From positions 8,071,001 to 8,135,000 of the forward strand of contig NZ_LT629693.1 in assembly GCF_900099825.1 (NCBI RefSeq): a stretch of 64,000 bases of DNA, written 5' to 3'. Origin of the DNA: Bradyrhizobium ottawaense (lineage in GTDB: Bacteria; Pseudomonadota; Alphaproteobacteria; Rhizobiales; Xanthobacteraceae). The notes below the pieces were generated by a model that saw only the letters and a program-made list of their open reading frames with translations, made no database searches and had not been told where the DNA came from. Both the position numbers and the translations under genes were made by a program. This document shows positions 33,610 to 41,702 of this stretch, piece by piece. Positions within the stretch are counted from its first letter, which is position 1. Every line of letters begins with the position of its first letter.

Positions 33610-33638
33610 ATGACAAAGCGCCGCGGGTGCCCTATATA
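33610..33638 (+). promoter_or_regulatory. Promoter of the aroG leader
   Basis: The -35 box ATGACA (33610-33615) and -10 box TATATA (33633-33638) are separated by exactly 17 bp, a near-consensus sigma70 promoter. The leader ATG begins 7 nt after the -10 box, where transcription should start, so the mRNA is predicted to be leaderless. Confidence 0.75.
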
Positions 33639-33644
33639 GCCCAC

Positions 33645-33725
33645 ATGATCAACCTCGCCGCCAACAGCTATTGGTACTTTAGCTACGACAGCTCGCTGGC
33701 GGTGGGAGGATCGCGCTCAATCTGA
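33645..33725 (+). CDS. Aromatic leader peptide of aroG (26 residues)
   Basis: The peptide is M-I-N-L-A-A-N-S-Y-W-Y-F-S-Y-D, then S-S-L-A-V-G-G-S-R-S-I. Five of the six codons at positions 9-14 encode aromatic amino acids (Tyr, Trp, Tyr, Phe, Tyr). The next gene makes DAHP synthase, the entry enzyme of aromatic synthesis, so a ribosome paused here would sense the products. There is no ribosome binding site and the promoter predicts the start at or next to the ATG. RNA segments around it alternate as in trp-type attenuators: 1 (33657-33663), 2 (33696-33702), 3 (33752-33759), 4 (33763-33770). Confidence 0.85.
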   Translation: MINLAANSYWYFSYDSSLAVGGSRSI

Positions 33726-33751
33726 CAAATTGCAGCCAAGAAGTCCGAACA

Positions 33752-33779
33752 GCCGCCAGACCCTGGCGGCTTTTTTATT
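33752..33779 (+). terminator. Attenuator terminator upstream of aroG
   Basis: GCCGCCAG (33752-33759) and CTGGCGGC (33763-33770) form a perfect 8-bp stem with a 3-nt loop followed by TTTTTTATT. Segment 2 in the leader, CTGGCGG at 33696-33702, is identical to the 3' arm and can pair instead with the 5' arm, preventing termination. Confidence 0.9.
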
Positions 33780-33814
33780 GCCGGCAGGTCTCCAAGGAAA
33801 CAGGAGCCACAGCC

Positions 33815-34900
33815 GTGTTGAGCACCACAGACGACCTTCGAATTAGCGAACTGAAAGAACTGAGCACGCCGCAAGAGGTGATGCGCGAGATCCCGCGTAC
33901 CCTGACCGCGACGCGCATTGTGATGGCGGCCCGCAACGCCACCCATGCCATCCTGAACGGGACCGATGACCGCCTGCTGGTCGTCGTCGGCCCCTGCTCG
34001 ATCCACGACCCCGCAGCAGCCGTGGACTACGCCGAGCGCCTCGCCACCATGCGCGAGAAGCTCGCCGGCCACCTCGAAATTGTGATGCGCGTCTATTTCG
34101 AGAAGCCGCGCACGACGGTCGGATGGAAGGGGCTGATCAACGATCCCGGCCTCGACGGCAGCTTCAACATCAACCGCGGCCTGCGCCTTGCCCGCAACGT
34201 ATTGTCGGCGGTGAACAACCTCGGCCTGCCGGCCGGTGCGGAATTCCTCGACATGACGACGCCGCAATACATCGCCGATCTGGTGGCGTGGGCGGCGATC
34301 GGCGCGCGAACCACCGAGAGCCAGATCCACCGCGAGCTCGCTTCCGGACTGTCCTGCCCGGTCGGCTTCAAGAACGGGACCGACGGCAATGTGCGGATCG
34401 CCGCCGAAGCGGTGAAGTCGGCGTCGCATCCGCACCATTTCATGGCGGTGACCAAGGGCGGACGCTCGGCGATTGCGGCAACCACCGGCAATGAGGACTG
34501 CCACATCATCCTGCGTGGCGGCCACGCGCCGAACTACGACCACGCCAGCGTCGATGCCGCGGCAATCGAACTTGCGCGCGCCGGCGTCGCACCACGGATC
34601 ATGATCGACACCAGCCATGCCAACAGCGGCAAGAAGCCCGAGAACCAGCCGCTGGTGGTGGCCGATATCGCCAGGCAGATCAGCGGCGGCGAGCAGCGCA
34701 TCATCGGCGCCATGATCGAGAGCAACCTGGTGGCCGGTCGTCAGGATGTCGTGCCCGGCACGCCGTTGACGTACGGTCAGAGCATCACCGATGGCTGCAT
34801 CGACTGGGACACGACGGTGTCGGCGCTAAACGGGCTGGCGGAAGCGGTCGAGGCGAGACGGAATGCACCGTCGCGCAAATTCCAGGAGCTTTCGGCCTAA
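33815..34900 (+). CDS. aroG: 3-deoxy-7-phosphoheptulonate synthase, class I (AroG-type)
   Basis: The protein has 361 residues and condenses phosphoenolpyruvate with erythrose 4-phosphate to begin the shikimate pathway. Class I hallmarks are V-V-G-P-C-S-I-H-D-P, the metal/substrate motifs K-P-R-T-T-V-G-W-K-G-L, F-K-N-G-T-D-G and D-T-S-H-A-N-S-G-K. Feedback class (Phe, Tyr or Trp) cannot be read with certainty. Start is GTG at 33815, with CAGGAG upstream. Its regulation by the upstream leader and attenuator is strongly suggested. Confidence 0.95.
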   Translation: MLSTTDDLRISELKELSTPQEVMREIPRTLTATRIVMAARNATHAILNGTDDRLLVVVGPCSIHDPAAAVDYAERLATMREKLAGHLEIVMRVYFEKPRTTVGWKGLINDPGLDGSFNINRGLRLARNVLSAVNNLGLPAGAEFLDMTTPQYIADLVAWAAIGARTTESQIHRELASGLSCPVGFKNGTDGNVRIAAEAVKSASHPHHFMAVTKGGRSAIAATTGNEDCHIILRGGHAPNYDHASVDAAAIELARAGVAPRIMIDTSHANSGKKPENQPLVVADIARQISGGEQRIIGAMIESNLVAGRQDVVPGTPLTYGQSITDGCIDWDTTVSALNGLAEAVEARRNAPSRKFQELSA

Positions 34901-35028
34901 AAACCGAAAGCGTGTGCTCAAGCCTGCTCTGTCACCCCAGCGTAACGGCGCTGGGGTGCCGGAGATGGAGGAGAATCGTCCAGGAAACTAGGCTCTCGTA
35001 TCACCCGACTGACGCGGATGCGCCTCTT

Positions 35029-36711
35029 TCAAGCCTGGAAGCGACGCTCGCCGTCGAGCCAAGTCTCACGAACTGGAATATCCCGGATCGCGAGCGGATC
35101 GACCAACGTCGGGTCCTTGTCCAGGATCACGAGATCGGCCGCCTTGCCTTGCGACAAGACTCTGGTGAAGTCGTAGCGGCACTGCCAGGCAGCGTCGGAA
35201 GTCACCATGCGCAGCGCGGCTTCGACCGAGATCCGTTCGGCCGGGTTCAACACCTCGCCGCCGTCGCGCATGGTTCTTGTCACTGCGTTCTCTACCATCC
35301 GCAACGGGCCGATATCGGTCACGCTCCAGTCGGAATGCAGGGTCGGCCGCAGGCCGCCCTTCAGTGCAGACGCGCAAGGGTCCAGCCTGTTGGCGCGCTC
35401 AGGACCCAGGATATCGTCGCGGAAAGCGCGCCCCCAATAATGGACATGACCGATCAGGAACGACGGTGAAAGCTCGAGCGCTTTCATACGTGCAATTTGA
35501 TCGTCATGCAGGATCGAGCAGTGTTCGATGCGATGACGGTGGTCAGCGCGCGGCTTGGCCTTCAACACCGCCTCGTAAGCATCGATCGTCGTGTCGATCG
35601 CGGCGTCGCCGTTGGAATGAACGCAAACCTGCCAGCCCTCTTCGTGCGCTTCGCGAATTACCTGGGTGAGTTGTTCCGGCGTGTAGTTCAGTGCGCCCCG
35701 GCTTTCTGATTTCAGATAGGGTTGGCGCTGAAAGCCGGTGCGGCCCTGGTTCGAACCGTCCGACCATGCCTTGACAGCATTGATGCGAAAGCGATCGTTG
35801 CCGAAGCCGGGCTTGAGGCCGGCGTCCCGCCAGGCCTTCATTTGCGTGGACACGAGCGTGCCGCCGAAGCGGATTGGCGGATCCTTCGCCATCACCGCCT
35901 GGAGCAGCTTCAGGTGACCGGCATTCGGAAAGCCGATGGCACAGTCGAACAAACCGGTGCAGCCGCGGCTCGCTGCCCTGTCGAACAGCCGTCTCACGGC
36001 GGCTGCGATCTCGTCGGGCGTCGGCTGGCCCATCTTCGCGACAAAGGGTTCAAACGCAGCCCCCTCTTCCAGCCGACCCGTCAGATTGCCGTTGGCGTCG
36101 CGGCCGAAGCGCCCAAGTGGGGGGTCGGGTGTGTCGCGGGTGACGCCTGCAACCGCCAGAGCCTTCGAATTGACATGCGCGATGTGGCCGTTGCTCTCGA
36201 AAAGATAGAGGGGATTGTCCGGTGCGATCTGGTCGAGCAAGGCAAGGTCGATATTCGCCTTGCCCGGCGTGATCGTTGCATCGAACTGCCACGCCTTGAT
36301 CCAGGCGCCCGGCTCCGCTTTGGCAACACTCGCCTTCAACCTGGCAACGACGTCCTCCATCGTCGCGTTGACAAACGGACCGGCGTCGATCCAGTTTTCG
36401 AACAGCACAAAGACGCTGTGCATGTGCGGGTCGATCAAGCCTGGCAGCAGCGTTCCGCCGTCAAGATCGATGATCCTGGTCTGCGGCGAGCGCAACCCTT
36501 CCAGTTCGCTGTCCGAACCGACGCCGATAATCTTGCCGCCGCTCGCCGCAACTGCCTGCGCACGCGGCTTCGACGGGTCCATCGTGATCACCGTGCCGTT
36601 GCGAAACAACAACTCGGCCCGTGGGTCCTGCGCGCGGACCTCGGGCAACCAGAGCGGCGCCGTCAACACTGCCGCGCTGCCCCCAAGCACCGCGCGGCGA
36701 GATGTCATCAT
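35029..36711 (-). CDS. Tat-exported amidohydrolase (YtcJ-like)
   Basis: The protein has about 560 residues. A twin-arginine signal (M-M-T-S-R-R-A-V-L-G-G-S, cleavage near V-R-A-Q) precedes a metal-dependent amidohydrolase of the YtcJ group, with D-P-H-M-H-S-V-F (first metal motif), V-C-V-H-S-N-G-D-A-A, R-I-E-H-C-S-I and L-H-S-D-W-S-V. These hydrolases act on amide or ring C-N bonds; substrate unknown, periplasmic if Tat-exported. The start is uncertain: ATGs at 36711, 36729 and 36753 all fit, and 36711 gives a compact signal. It is not obviously in an operon. Confidence 0.88.
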   Translation of the reverse strand: MMTSRRAVLGGSAAVLTAPLWLPEVRAQDPRAELLFRNGTVITMDPSKPRAQAVAASGGKIIGVGSDSELEGLRSPQTRIIDLDGGTLLPGLIDPHMHSVFVLFENWIDAGPFVNATMEDVVARLKASVAKAEPGAWIKAWQFDATITPGKANIDLALLDQIAPDNPLYLFESNGHIAHVNSKALAVAGVTRDTPDPPLGRFGRDANGNLTGRLEEGAAFEPFVAKMGQPTPDEIAAAVRRLFDRAASRGCTGLFDCAIGFPNAGHLKLLQAVMAKDPPIRFGGTLVSTQMKAWRDAGLKPGFGNDRFRINAVKAWSDGSNQGRTGFQRQPYLKSESRGALNYTPEQLTQVIREAHEEGWQVCVHSNGDAAIDTTIDAYEAVLKAKPRADHRHRIEHCSILHDDQIARMKALELSPSFLIGHVHYWGRAFRDDILGPERANRLDPCASALKGGLRPTLHSDWSVTDIGPLRMVENAVTRTMRDGGEVLNPAERISVEAALRMVTSDAAWQCRYDFTRVLSQGKAADLVILDKDPTLVDPLAIRDIPVRETWLDGERRFQA

Positions 36712-37275
36712 TTCCAGGAAACGGACCATTCCGGGGTTGCACGAGAGGCACATGGAGCGCTCCAATCTCGTTGAAGAAGCTGAGCAAAGCACCGCTTTGC
36801 GCCCAGGTCGAGAATAATTGTGGCAACTGGAAAGCGTGGCCGCGCAGCGGCCGCGACTTCGGATCCAGGCGGCGACAGGGCCCATCGCAGAGGGGGCATC
36901 TTGGTCGGCGTCAGGCTACGACTGCCGTTTCCCTTACTACCTACGAACTCCACTCGTTGGGCTGGAAAGCGCCGCTTTGGAGGGCCGAGGACGAGCTTGG
37001 CCGAAAGCCGGCGTAAGATACCCGAGCATGTCTTGGCGCGCGCTGACGCTCCCGCTTCCGACAGTTCACGAAAAAGCGCCTCCGCTGGAGAGAACGGCGG
37101 CTTGATCAGCAGATACTCCAAGCCAAAACGGAGTCTCAGAGAACCCGTTAGATCTACGTCAAAGGAAAGGGAGGATCGTATGTTTCAGTGCCTGGAAGAC
37201 AATTCGTCCCCGCACGAATCCGTAGAGCCAACAATTGGTTGCCTCTGTCACAGTCCAGCCCTTGTGCGACTTAGC
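36712..37275. other. Intergenic region without a convincing gene
   Basis: The promoter of the minus-strand amidohydrolase must lie here. On the plus strand an ATG at 37180 has a fine GGGAGG site, but its frame runs straight into antisense sequence of the SICRGC gene and shows no coding bias. Nothing else was recognised. Confidence 0.4.
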
Positions 37276-37521
37276 CTAGCAGCCGCGGCAGATGCTCTTG
37301 ATCTTCTTGTCGAGGGCAGCGTTTTCCTTGCTCAGCGCGTCGTTGGGATCGCTGAGATTCTTCTCGTTCGGCACGTCGCCGGCCCGCGGCTGACGGTGAC
37401 CGACCGGCGCCTGTATCGTCGACTTCTCCGAGTTCTTTGGAACCGACGACGATCCGCCTTGGGCGAATGCGCCCGAGCCGGTCAGAACCATGAGCGCCAG
37501 CGACAGGATCGTTTTTTGCAT
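37276..37521 (-). CDS. Small exported protein ending in SICRGC (second member)
   Basis: The protein has 81 residues: signal peptide M-Q-K-T-I-L-S-L-A-L-M-V-L, cleavage F-A-Q; a Ser/Gly/Pro/Asn-rich mature part; and the terminal E-N-A-A-L-D-K-K-I-K-S-I-C-R-G-C. That C-terminus matches the protein at 30263-30538 (E-D-A-A-L-N-A-K-M-R-S-I-C-R-G-C), although the rest is unrelated. The two Cys could bind metal, haem or a disulfide partner. The start at 37521 follows GGGAGAACC. Function unknown. Confidence 0.72.
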   Translation of the reverse strand: MQKTILSLALMVLTGSGAFAQGGSSSVPKNSEKSTIQAPVGHRQPRAGDVPNEKNLSDPNDALSKENAALDKKIKSICRGC

Positions 37522-37573
37522 CTTGGTTCTCCCGTTTCGGTTTCTGTCGTCTTCGTTTCTGTTTCGTTTCTGC

Positions 37574-37780
37574 CTATCGCGCCGGAGCGTCGATCGTAGC
37601 GCAATTGCGACGCCCCTGGGCGGCACAATCCTGTACCTTTCGTAGATCGGCCATGGTGCCGAGCAGCCAGATTCCGGCGACCACCAGCACCGCGAAAAAT
37701 CCGAGCATCACCGCGTTCTCGACGTTGCGATTGCCCTCGTCTTCCGGCGGCGCCCGTTTTTCCTCTTCGCTGTCGGCCAT
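37574..37780 (-). CDS. Small single-span membrane protein, 68 residues
   Basis: An acidic, disordered-looking N-terminus (M-A-D-S-E-E-E-K-R-A-P-P-E-D-E) is followed by one membrane helix (about residues 22-42, V-M-L-G-F-F-A-V-L-V-V-A-G-I-W-L-L) and a C-terminal C-A-A-Q-G-R-R-N-C pair. It lies 9 nt after the epmB gene in the same direction, so it is probably the last gene of that unit. Function unknown; Rhizobiales have several proteins of this design. Confidence 0.7.
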   Translation of the reverse strand: MADSEEEKRAPPEDEGNRNVENAVMLGFFAVLVVAGIWLLGTMADLRKVQDCAAQGRRNCATIDAPAR

Positions 37781-37789
37781 CGCTTCAGG

Positions 37790-38881
37790 TCACAGCGCGG
37801 GAGGGTAAAGATGAACGTCGCCGCAATAATCGACGATACGATACTTCTTTTCCGAAGATAGTTCACCATCTGCGGAATTCGCATGCGACAAATAATTCGG
37901 GCCGACCGGCGCCTTGCCGTGGCCGCCGGGGATGTCGAGCACGTAGTCCGGCTGGCACAGGCCTGAGACGCGTCCCCGCAGGCTCCGCATCAGTTCCTGC
38001 CCATGCGCGATCGTGGTGCGGAGATGGGCCGTGCCCGGCGCAAGATCGCCATGGTGGAGGTAATAGGGCTTGATCCGGCACTCGACGAAGCTCCGCATCA
38101 AGGCTTCCAGGACAGCGGCATCGTCGTTGACGCCCCGCAGCAATACCGATTGGCTCACCAGCGGAATGCCGGCGTCCACAAGCCGCGCGCAGGCGGCGCG
38201 GGCCTCGGTGGCAAGCTCGCGCGGATGGTTGGCGTGAACGGCGATCCAGGTGGTCGCGCCATCGACCCGCAATGCGGCGACCATGTCGGCGTCAATCCGC
38301 GCCGGTGCGGCCACGGGTACGCGGGTGTGGATGCGGATGATCTTGACGTGATCGATCGCCGAAAGATCCGTCATGATCTCGGCAAGCCGCCGCGGCGACA
38401 GCATCAGGGGATCGCCGCCGGTCAGGATCACTTCCCAGATTTCCGCGTGGCTGCGGATATAATCGAGCGCATCGCGATAGGCGGTGTCCGACAGCGCAGT
38501 CGCCTTGCCGGGCCCGACCATCTCGCGGCGAAAGCAGAACCGGCAATAGACCGCACAGACATGCACCAGCTTGAACAGCACCCGATCCGGATAGCGGTGC
38601 ACGATGCCGGCAACGGGAGAATGCGCGTCGTCGCCGATCGGGTCGGCATTTTCGCCGGGCGCGCTCACCAGTTCCAGGGCGCTCGGAACGAATTGACGCG
38701 CGATCGGATCATCCGGGTTTTCGGTGTCGATCAGGCCGGCGATCTCAGGCGTCACCGCGATTGCGTAGCGCGCCGCGACCCGTTCGAGGTCGGCAAGATC
38801 GCCCGCCGGCGCCAGCCCGCGTTCGATGAGTTCGGCGGGTTGCCGCAGCGTCGCCGCCAGCTTCGGATCAATCCTGTTCAT
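37790..38881 (-). CDS. epmB: Radical-SAM EF-P lysine 2,3-aminomutase
   Basis: The protein has 363 residues of the KamA/EpmB family. The radical-SAM cluster motif is C-A-V-Y-C-R-F-C (Cys109, Cys113, Cys116), followed by F-R-R. It converts L-alpha-lysine to (R)-beta-lysine, which EpmA attaches to EF-P. E-V-I-L-T-G-G-D-P-L and the PLP-type region follow the family. It lies 8 nt downstream of epmA and within 3 kb of efp, so the whole post-translational pathway is local. Confidence 0.93.
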   Translation of the reverse strand: MNRIDPKLAATLRQPAELIERGLAPAGDLADLERVAARYAIAVTPEIAGLIDTENPDDPIARQFVPSALELVSAPGENADPIGDDAHSPVAGIVHRYPDRVLFKLVHVCAVYCRFCFRREMVGPGKATALSDTAYRDALDYIRSHAEIWEVILTGGDPLMLSPRRLAEIMTDLSAIDHVKIIRIHTRVPVAAPARIDADMVAALRVDGATTWIAVHANHPRELATEARAACARLVDAGIPLVSQSVLLRGVNDDAAVLEALMRSFVECRIKPYYLHHGDLAPGTAHLRTTIAHGQELMRSLRGRVSGLCQPDYVLDIPGGHGKAPVGPNYLSHANSADGELSSEKKYRIVDYCGDVHLYPPAL

Positions 38882-38889
38882 GGTTCTGT

Positions 38890-39945
38890 TTACGTCTCTC
38901 CCGCGGGCGGCGTCCAGACCACCTGATCAACCCGCAGCGCACCGCTGGCCAGCATGACCAGGCGGTCGAAACCGAGGGCGACGCCTGAGGCCTCCGGCAT
39001 CGCGGCGACCGCGTCGAGAAACTCCTCATCGAGCGGATAGCGCTCACCGTAACGCCGCGCCTTCTCGTCCATGGCGGAAGCAAAGCGGCGGCGCTGCTCG
39101 GCCGCATCGGTCAGTTCGCCGAACCCGTTGGCGAGTTCGACGCCGCAGGCATAGACCTCGAAGCGCTCGGCGACGCGCCGATCGGAGGTCTTCGCCCGCG
39201 CCAGGGCGGCTTCCGGCACCGGATATTCGAACAGGACCGTCAAACGTCCCTGCCCCAGACGGGGTTCGACATGCTCGACCAGCACCTTGCTGAAAATGTC
39301 CGACCAGGTGTCGTCGTCGGTAATTCGCACCCGCGTATCCGCCGCCGCCGCGAGCGCCGTGCGGTCGCCCTCGCCATCGGCAATCGTGGCCAGCAGGTCG
39401 ATCCCGGCAAATTGCTCGAACGCGGCCGCGACCGTCAGCAGTTCCGGCTCGGCGAGTGGATCGGCGGTTTTGCCGCGAAACGAGAACTGTCCGATACCGG
39501 TCGCCTGCGCCGCATGCGCGATCACGACGACGGTATCGGCCATGATGGCGTCATAGCCGGTATTGGCGCGGTACCATTCCAGCATGGTGAATTCGGGCAG
39601 ATGCAGATCGCCGCGCTCGCGGTCACGGAACACGCGGGCGAACTCGAATATCTCGGTCTCGCCGGCGGCGAGCAATTTCTTCGCCGCGAATTCCGGCGAG
39701 GTTCGCAGGTAACGTGTCGTGCGCGCGCCATCACTGCGAATGAGCTCGGTGCGGGGGGCATGCAGATGGGTCTCGTTGCCGGGCGAGACCTGCAGGATGG
39801 CGGTCTCGACCTCGGCAAAGCCCTGCTCGTCGAACCAGGCCCGCAGTGCCCGCGTGATCGCAGCCCTCGCCATCAGGAACGGCTTTCGATCGGCGTGCCG
39901 CGCCGCCGACCACCAAGGTGACGGCTGGTCGTTCCCAGCCATCAT
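38890..39945 (-). CDS. epmA: EF-P lysine aminoacylase (GenX-type)
   Basis: The protein has 351 residues and resembles the catalytic core of class II lysyl-tRNA synthetase without an anticodon-binding domain. Motifs include F-D-E-Q-G-F-A-E-V-E-T (motif 1), R-V-F-R-D-R-E-R-G-D-L-H-L-P-E-F-T-M-L-E-W (motif 2) and G-V-A-L-G-F-D-R-L (motif 3). It transfers beta-lysine to the conserved lysine of EF-P. GAGAGG upstream favours the ATG at 39945 over the adjacent one. Confidence 0.94.
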   Translation of the reverse strand: MMAGNDQPSPWWSAARHADRKPFLMARAAITRALRAWFDEQGFAEVETAILQVSPGNETHLHAPRTELIRSDGARTTRYLRTSPEFAAKKLLAAGETEIFEFARVFRDRERGDLHLPEFTMLEWYRANTGYDAIMADTVVVIAHAAQATGIGQFSFRGKTADPLAEPELLTVAAAFEQFAGIDLLATIADGEGDRTALAAAADTRVRITDDDTWSDIFSKVLVEHVEPRLGQGRLTVLFEYPVPEAALARAKTSDRRVAERFEVYACGVELANGFGELTDAAEQRRRFASAMDEKARRYGERYPLDEEFLDAVAAMPEASGVALGFDRLVMLASGALRVDQVVWTPPAGET

Positions 39946-40190
39946 CACGCGCCTCTCACAGACCGCTGCAGGTCGCCTATCCATACGTTCAGGAAACCGG
40001 AATATACCATTGATATTATTTTACTTTCCCTGAGATGACGCCTTCAACGGGGCTGGGCAATGCGGCTCTCCGCGGTGGGCTCGCCTTATCTGTCGAAAGA
40101 CCGCGGCCTTGTCCATTTCGATCGATACCGAGATGAACCTCGGGAACCCCTCGCTAGTCCAATGACCGAATTTGGCAACAGGATATCGTC

Positions 40191-40925
40191 ATGGCTGCGC
40201 GCTGGTTACTCCGAACGGGAATTGTCTTGCTGTTAGGCCTCGCAGCCGTGGCGCCGGCGCGCGCCGCCAGTCCGGGCAGCGAATTGACCAAGCTGACGGA
40301 TCCTGATGACACGTTCACCTCGCCCGATGGCCAGGTCATCATCGAACAATATTGGAAGGACAAGGGCGAATACGACCGCGTCTACGAGTACTGGGCCTTC
40401 GACGCCAAGCATGAGCATGGCGTGCTGCTGAACCGCGACAAATACATCGATGATGCACGCTATGCCGCCGGATTTCGCTTCAGTCCCAACAGCCAGTGGG
40501 TGGTGCGTATGCAGAAGCTCGGCTCAGGCACCCACACGCTGTTCCTGTACCGGCGCAATGGGTCTCAGTTCTCAGAGGCGACGCCGAAGCCGCTCGGCGA
40601 CATGGCCTGGGACTATTTCTACAGCCAGCCGATTTCCCGCCATATCCATCGGAAATCTGGGGATCGCGACTCGATCGATCACCCTCAGGTCCATCTGGTA
40701 AAGGGGGCGGACGACAACTACGCCTCACAGGGAAGGCACTGGCCGGACAGCCGCTACTTGGTGCTGAGCCTGTCGTTCGACGCGCAGGGTGAAGACCGGC
40801 CGTTACCCTGGGTCGAGGACTGGCAATGCGTGTTCGACACCAAAACCGACCAGTTCTCGATTCCCGCCGATCTCGCCAAGCATAACGCCGAAACGGTCAC
40901 CTACCCCGCCCCCAAGCGGAAGTAA
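40191..40925 (+). CDS. Exported hypothetical protein, 244 residues
   Basis: A signal peptide (M-A-A-R-W-L-L-R-T, cleavage A-R-A-A) precedes a mature part rich in aromatic residues: D-R-V-Y-E-Y-W-A-F, H-T-L-F-L-Y-R-R-N, W-D-Y-F-Y-S-Q-P. The repeated W/Y-rich turns and strands suggest a beta-rich fold. I do not recognise a family. It sits between the divergent epmA and efp genes, and its position relative to them is the only context clue. Confidence 0.65.
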   Translation: MAARWLLRTGIVLLLGLAAVAPARAASPGSELTKLTDPDDTFTSPDGQVIIEQYWKDKGEYDRVYEYWAFDAKHEHGVLLNRDKYIDDARYAAGFRFSPNSQWVVRMQKLGSGTHTLFLYRRNGSQFSEATPKPLGDMAWDYFYSQPISRHIHRKSGDRDSIDHPQVHLVKGADDNYASQGRHWPDSRYLVLSLSFDAQGEDRPLPWVEDWQCVFDTKTDQFSIPADLAKHNAETVTYPAPKRK

Positions 40926-41093
40926 GCCCCTCCGAATCCGGCCGTTTCCGGCCTGATCCGGGCTGCCCATAATGCCGGTAAAACACTGGCATCGACGGCC
41001 AAAATCAGTATGTTGCAGCCCGAAACCGCCTCCTGGGCCCCACGGACACCACGTCCGGATTGGGCGGAGGCCAGAAATTCGGGAAAAATCGCC

Positions 41094-41660
41094 TTGAAAG
41101 TCATCGCCAGCTCTATTCGCAAGGGCAACATCATTGAGCAGGACGGCAAGCTGTATGTCGTGCTGACCGCCGAAAACATCCATCCCGGCAAGGGAACCCC
41201 GGTCAGCCAGATCGAAATGCGCCGGATCGGCGACGGCGTGAAGATTTCGGAACGCTACAAGACCACCGACCAGGTCGAGAAGGCCACCGTCGAGGATCAC
41301 AACTTCAACTATCTCTATGAAGACGCCGACGGCTTCCACTTCATGAACAACGAAAATTACGATCAGGTTCAGGTTTCGAAGGAGATCGTCGGCTCGGCTG
41401 CGCCCTACCTGCAGGAAAACATGACCGTGAAGCTTTCGCTGCACGACCTCAATCCGGTTTCGATCACGCTGCCGCAGCGCGCCACGCTGGAAGTCGTGGA
41501 AACCGAACCGGTCACCAAGGGCCAGACCGCCTCCTCGTCCTACAAACCTGCTATTCTCTCCAACGGCGTCCGCACCAACGTGCCGCCGCACATCGGAACG
41601 GGAACGCGAATCGTGGTCATGACCGAGGACGGCTCCTACGTCGAGCGCGCCAAGGACTGA
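41094..41660 (+). CDS. efp: Elongation factor P
   Basis: The protein has 188 residues and three beta-barrel domains. It rescues ribosomes stalled at polyproline. The modified residue is Lys33 in N-I-H-P-G-K-G-T-P, in the position that EpmA/EpmB act on, and its neighbours fit the beta-lysylated type (not the rhamnosylated Arg type). The C-terminal [16 protein letters not shown] is typical. The start is the TTG at 41094, which gives the family N-terminus [11 protein letters not shown]. Confidence 0.96.
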   Translation: MKVIASSIRKGNIIEQDGKLYVVLTAENIHPGKGTPVSQIEMRRIGDGVKISERYKTTDQVEKATVEDHNFNYLYEDADGFHFMNNENYDQVQVSKEIVGSAAPYLQENMTVKLSLHDLNPVSITLPQRATLEVVETEPVTKGQTASSSYKPAILSNGVRTNVPPHIGTGTRIVVMTEDGSYVERAKD

Positions 41661-41702
41661 GCCCACGCAGTTGTAACAGGGCACGCGCCCGGGGGCGATG
41701 CA

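Noticed and set aside
33683..34618. Minus-strand ORF over aroG
   Set aside because: It is the antisense shadow of the DAHP synthase gene; composition is typical of a reverse frame (Arg/His/Gly-rich).
37180..37599. Plus-strand ORF with a good ribosome binding site (M-F-Q-C-L-E-D)
   Set aside because: After about 35 codons it runs antisense over the SICRGC gene, has poor third-position GC and no domain.
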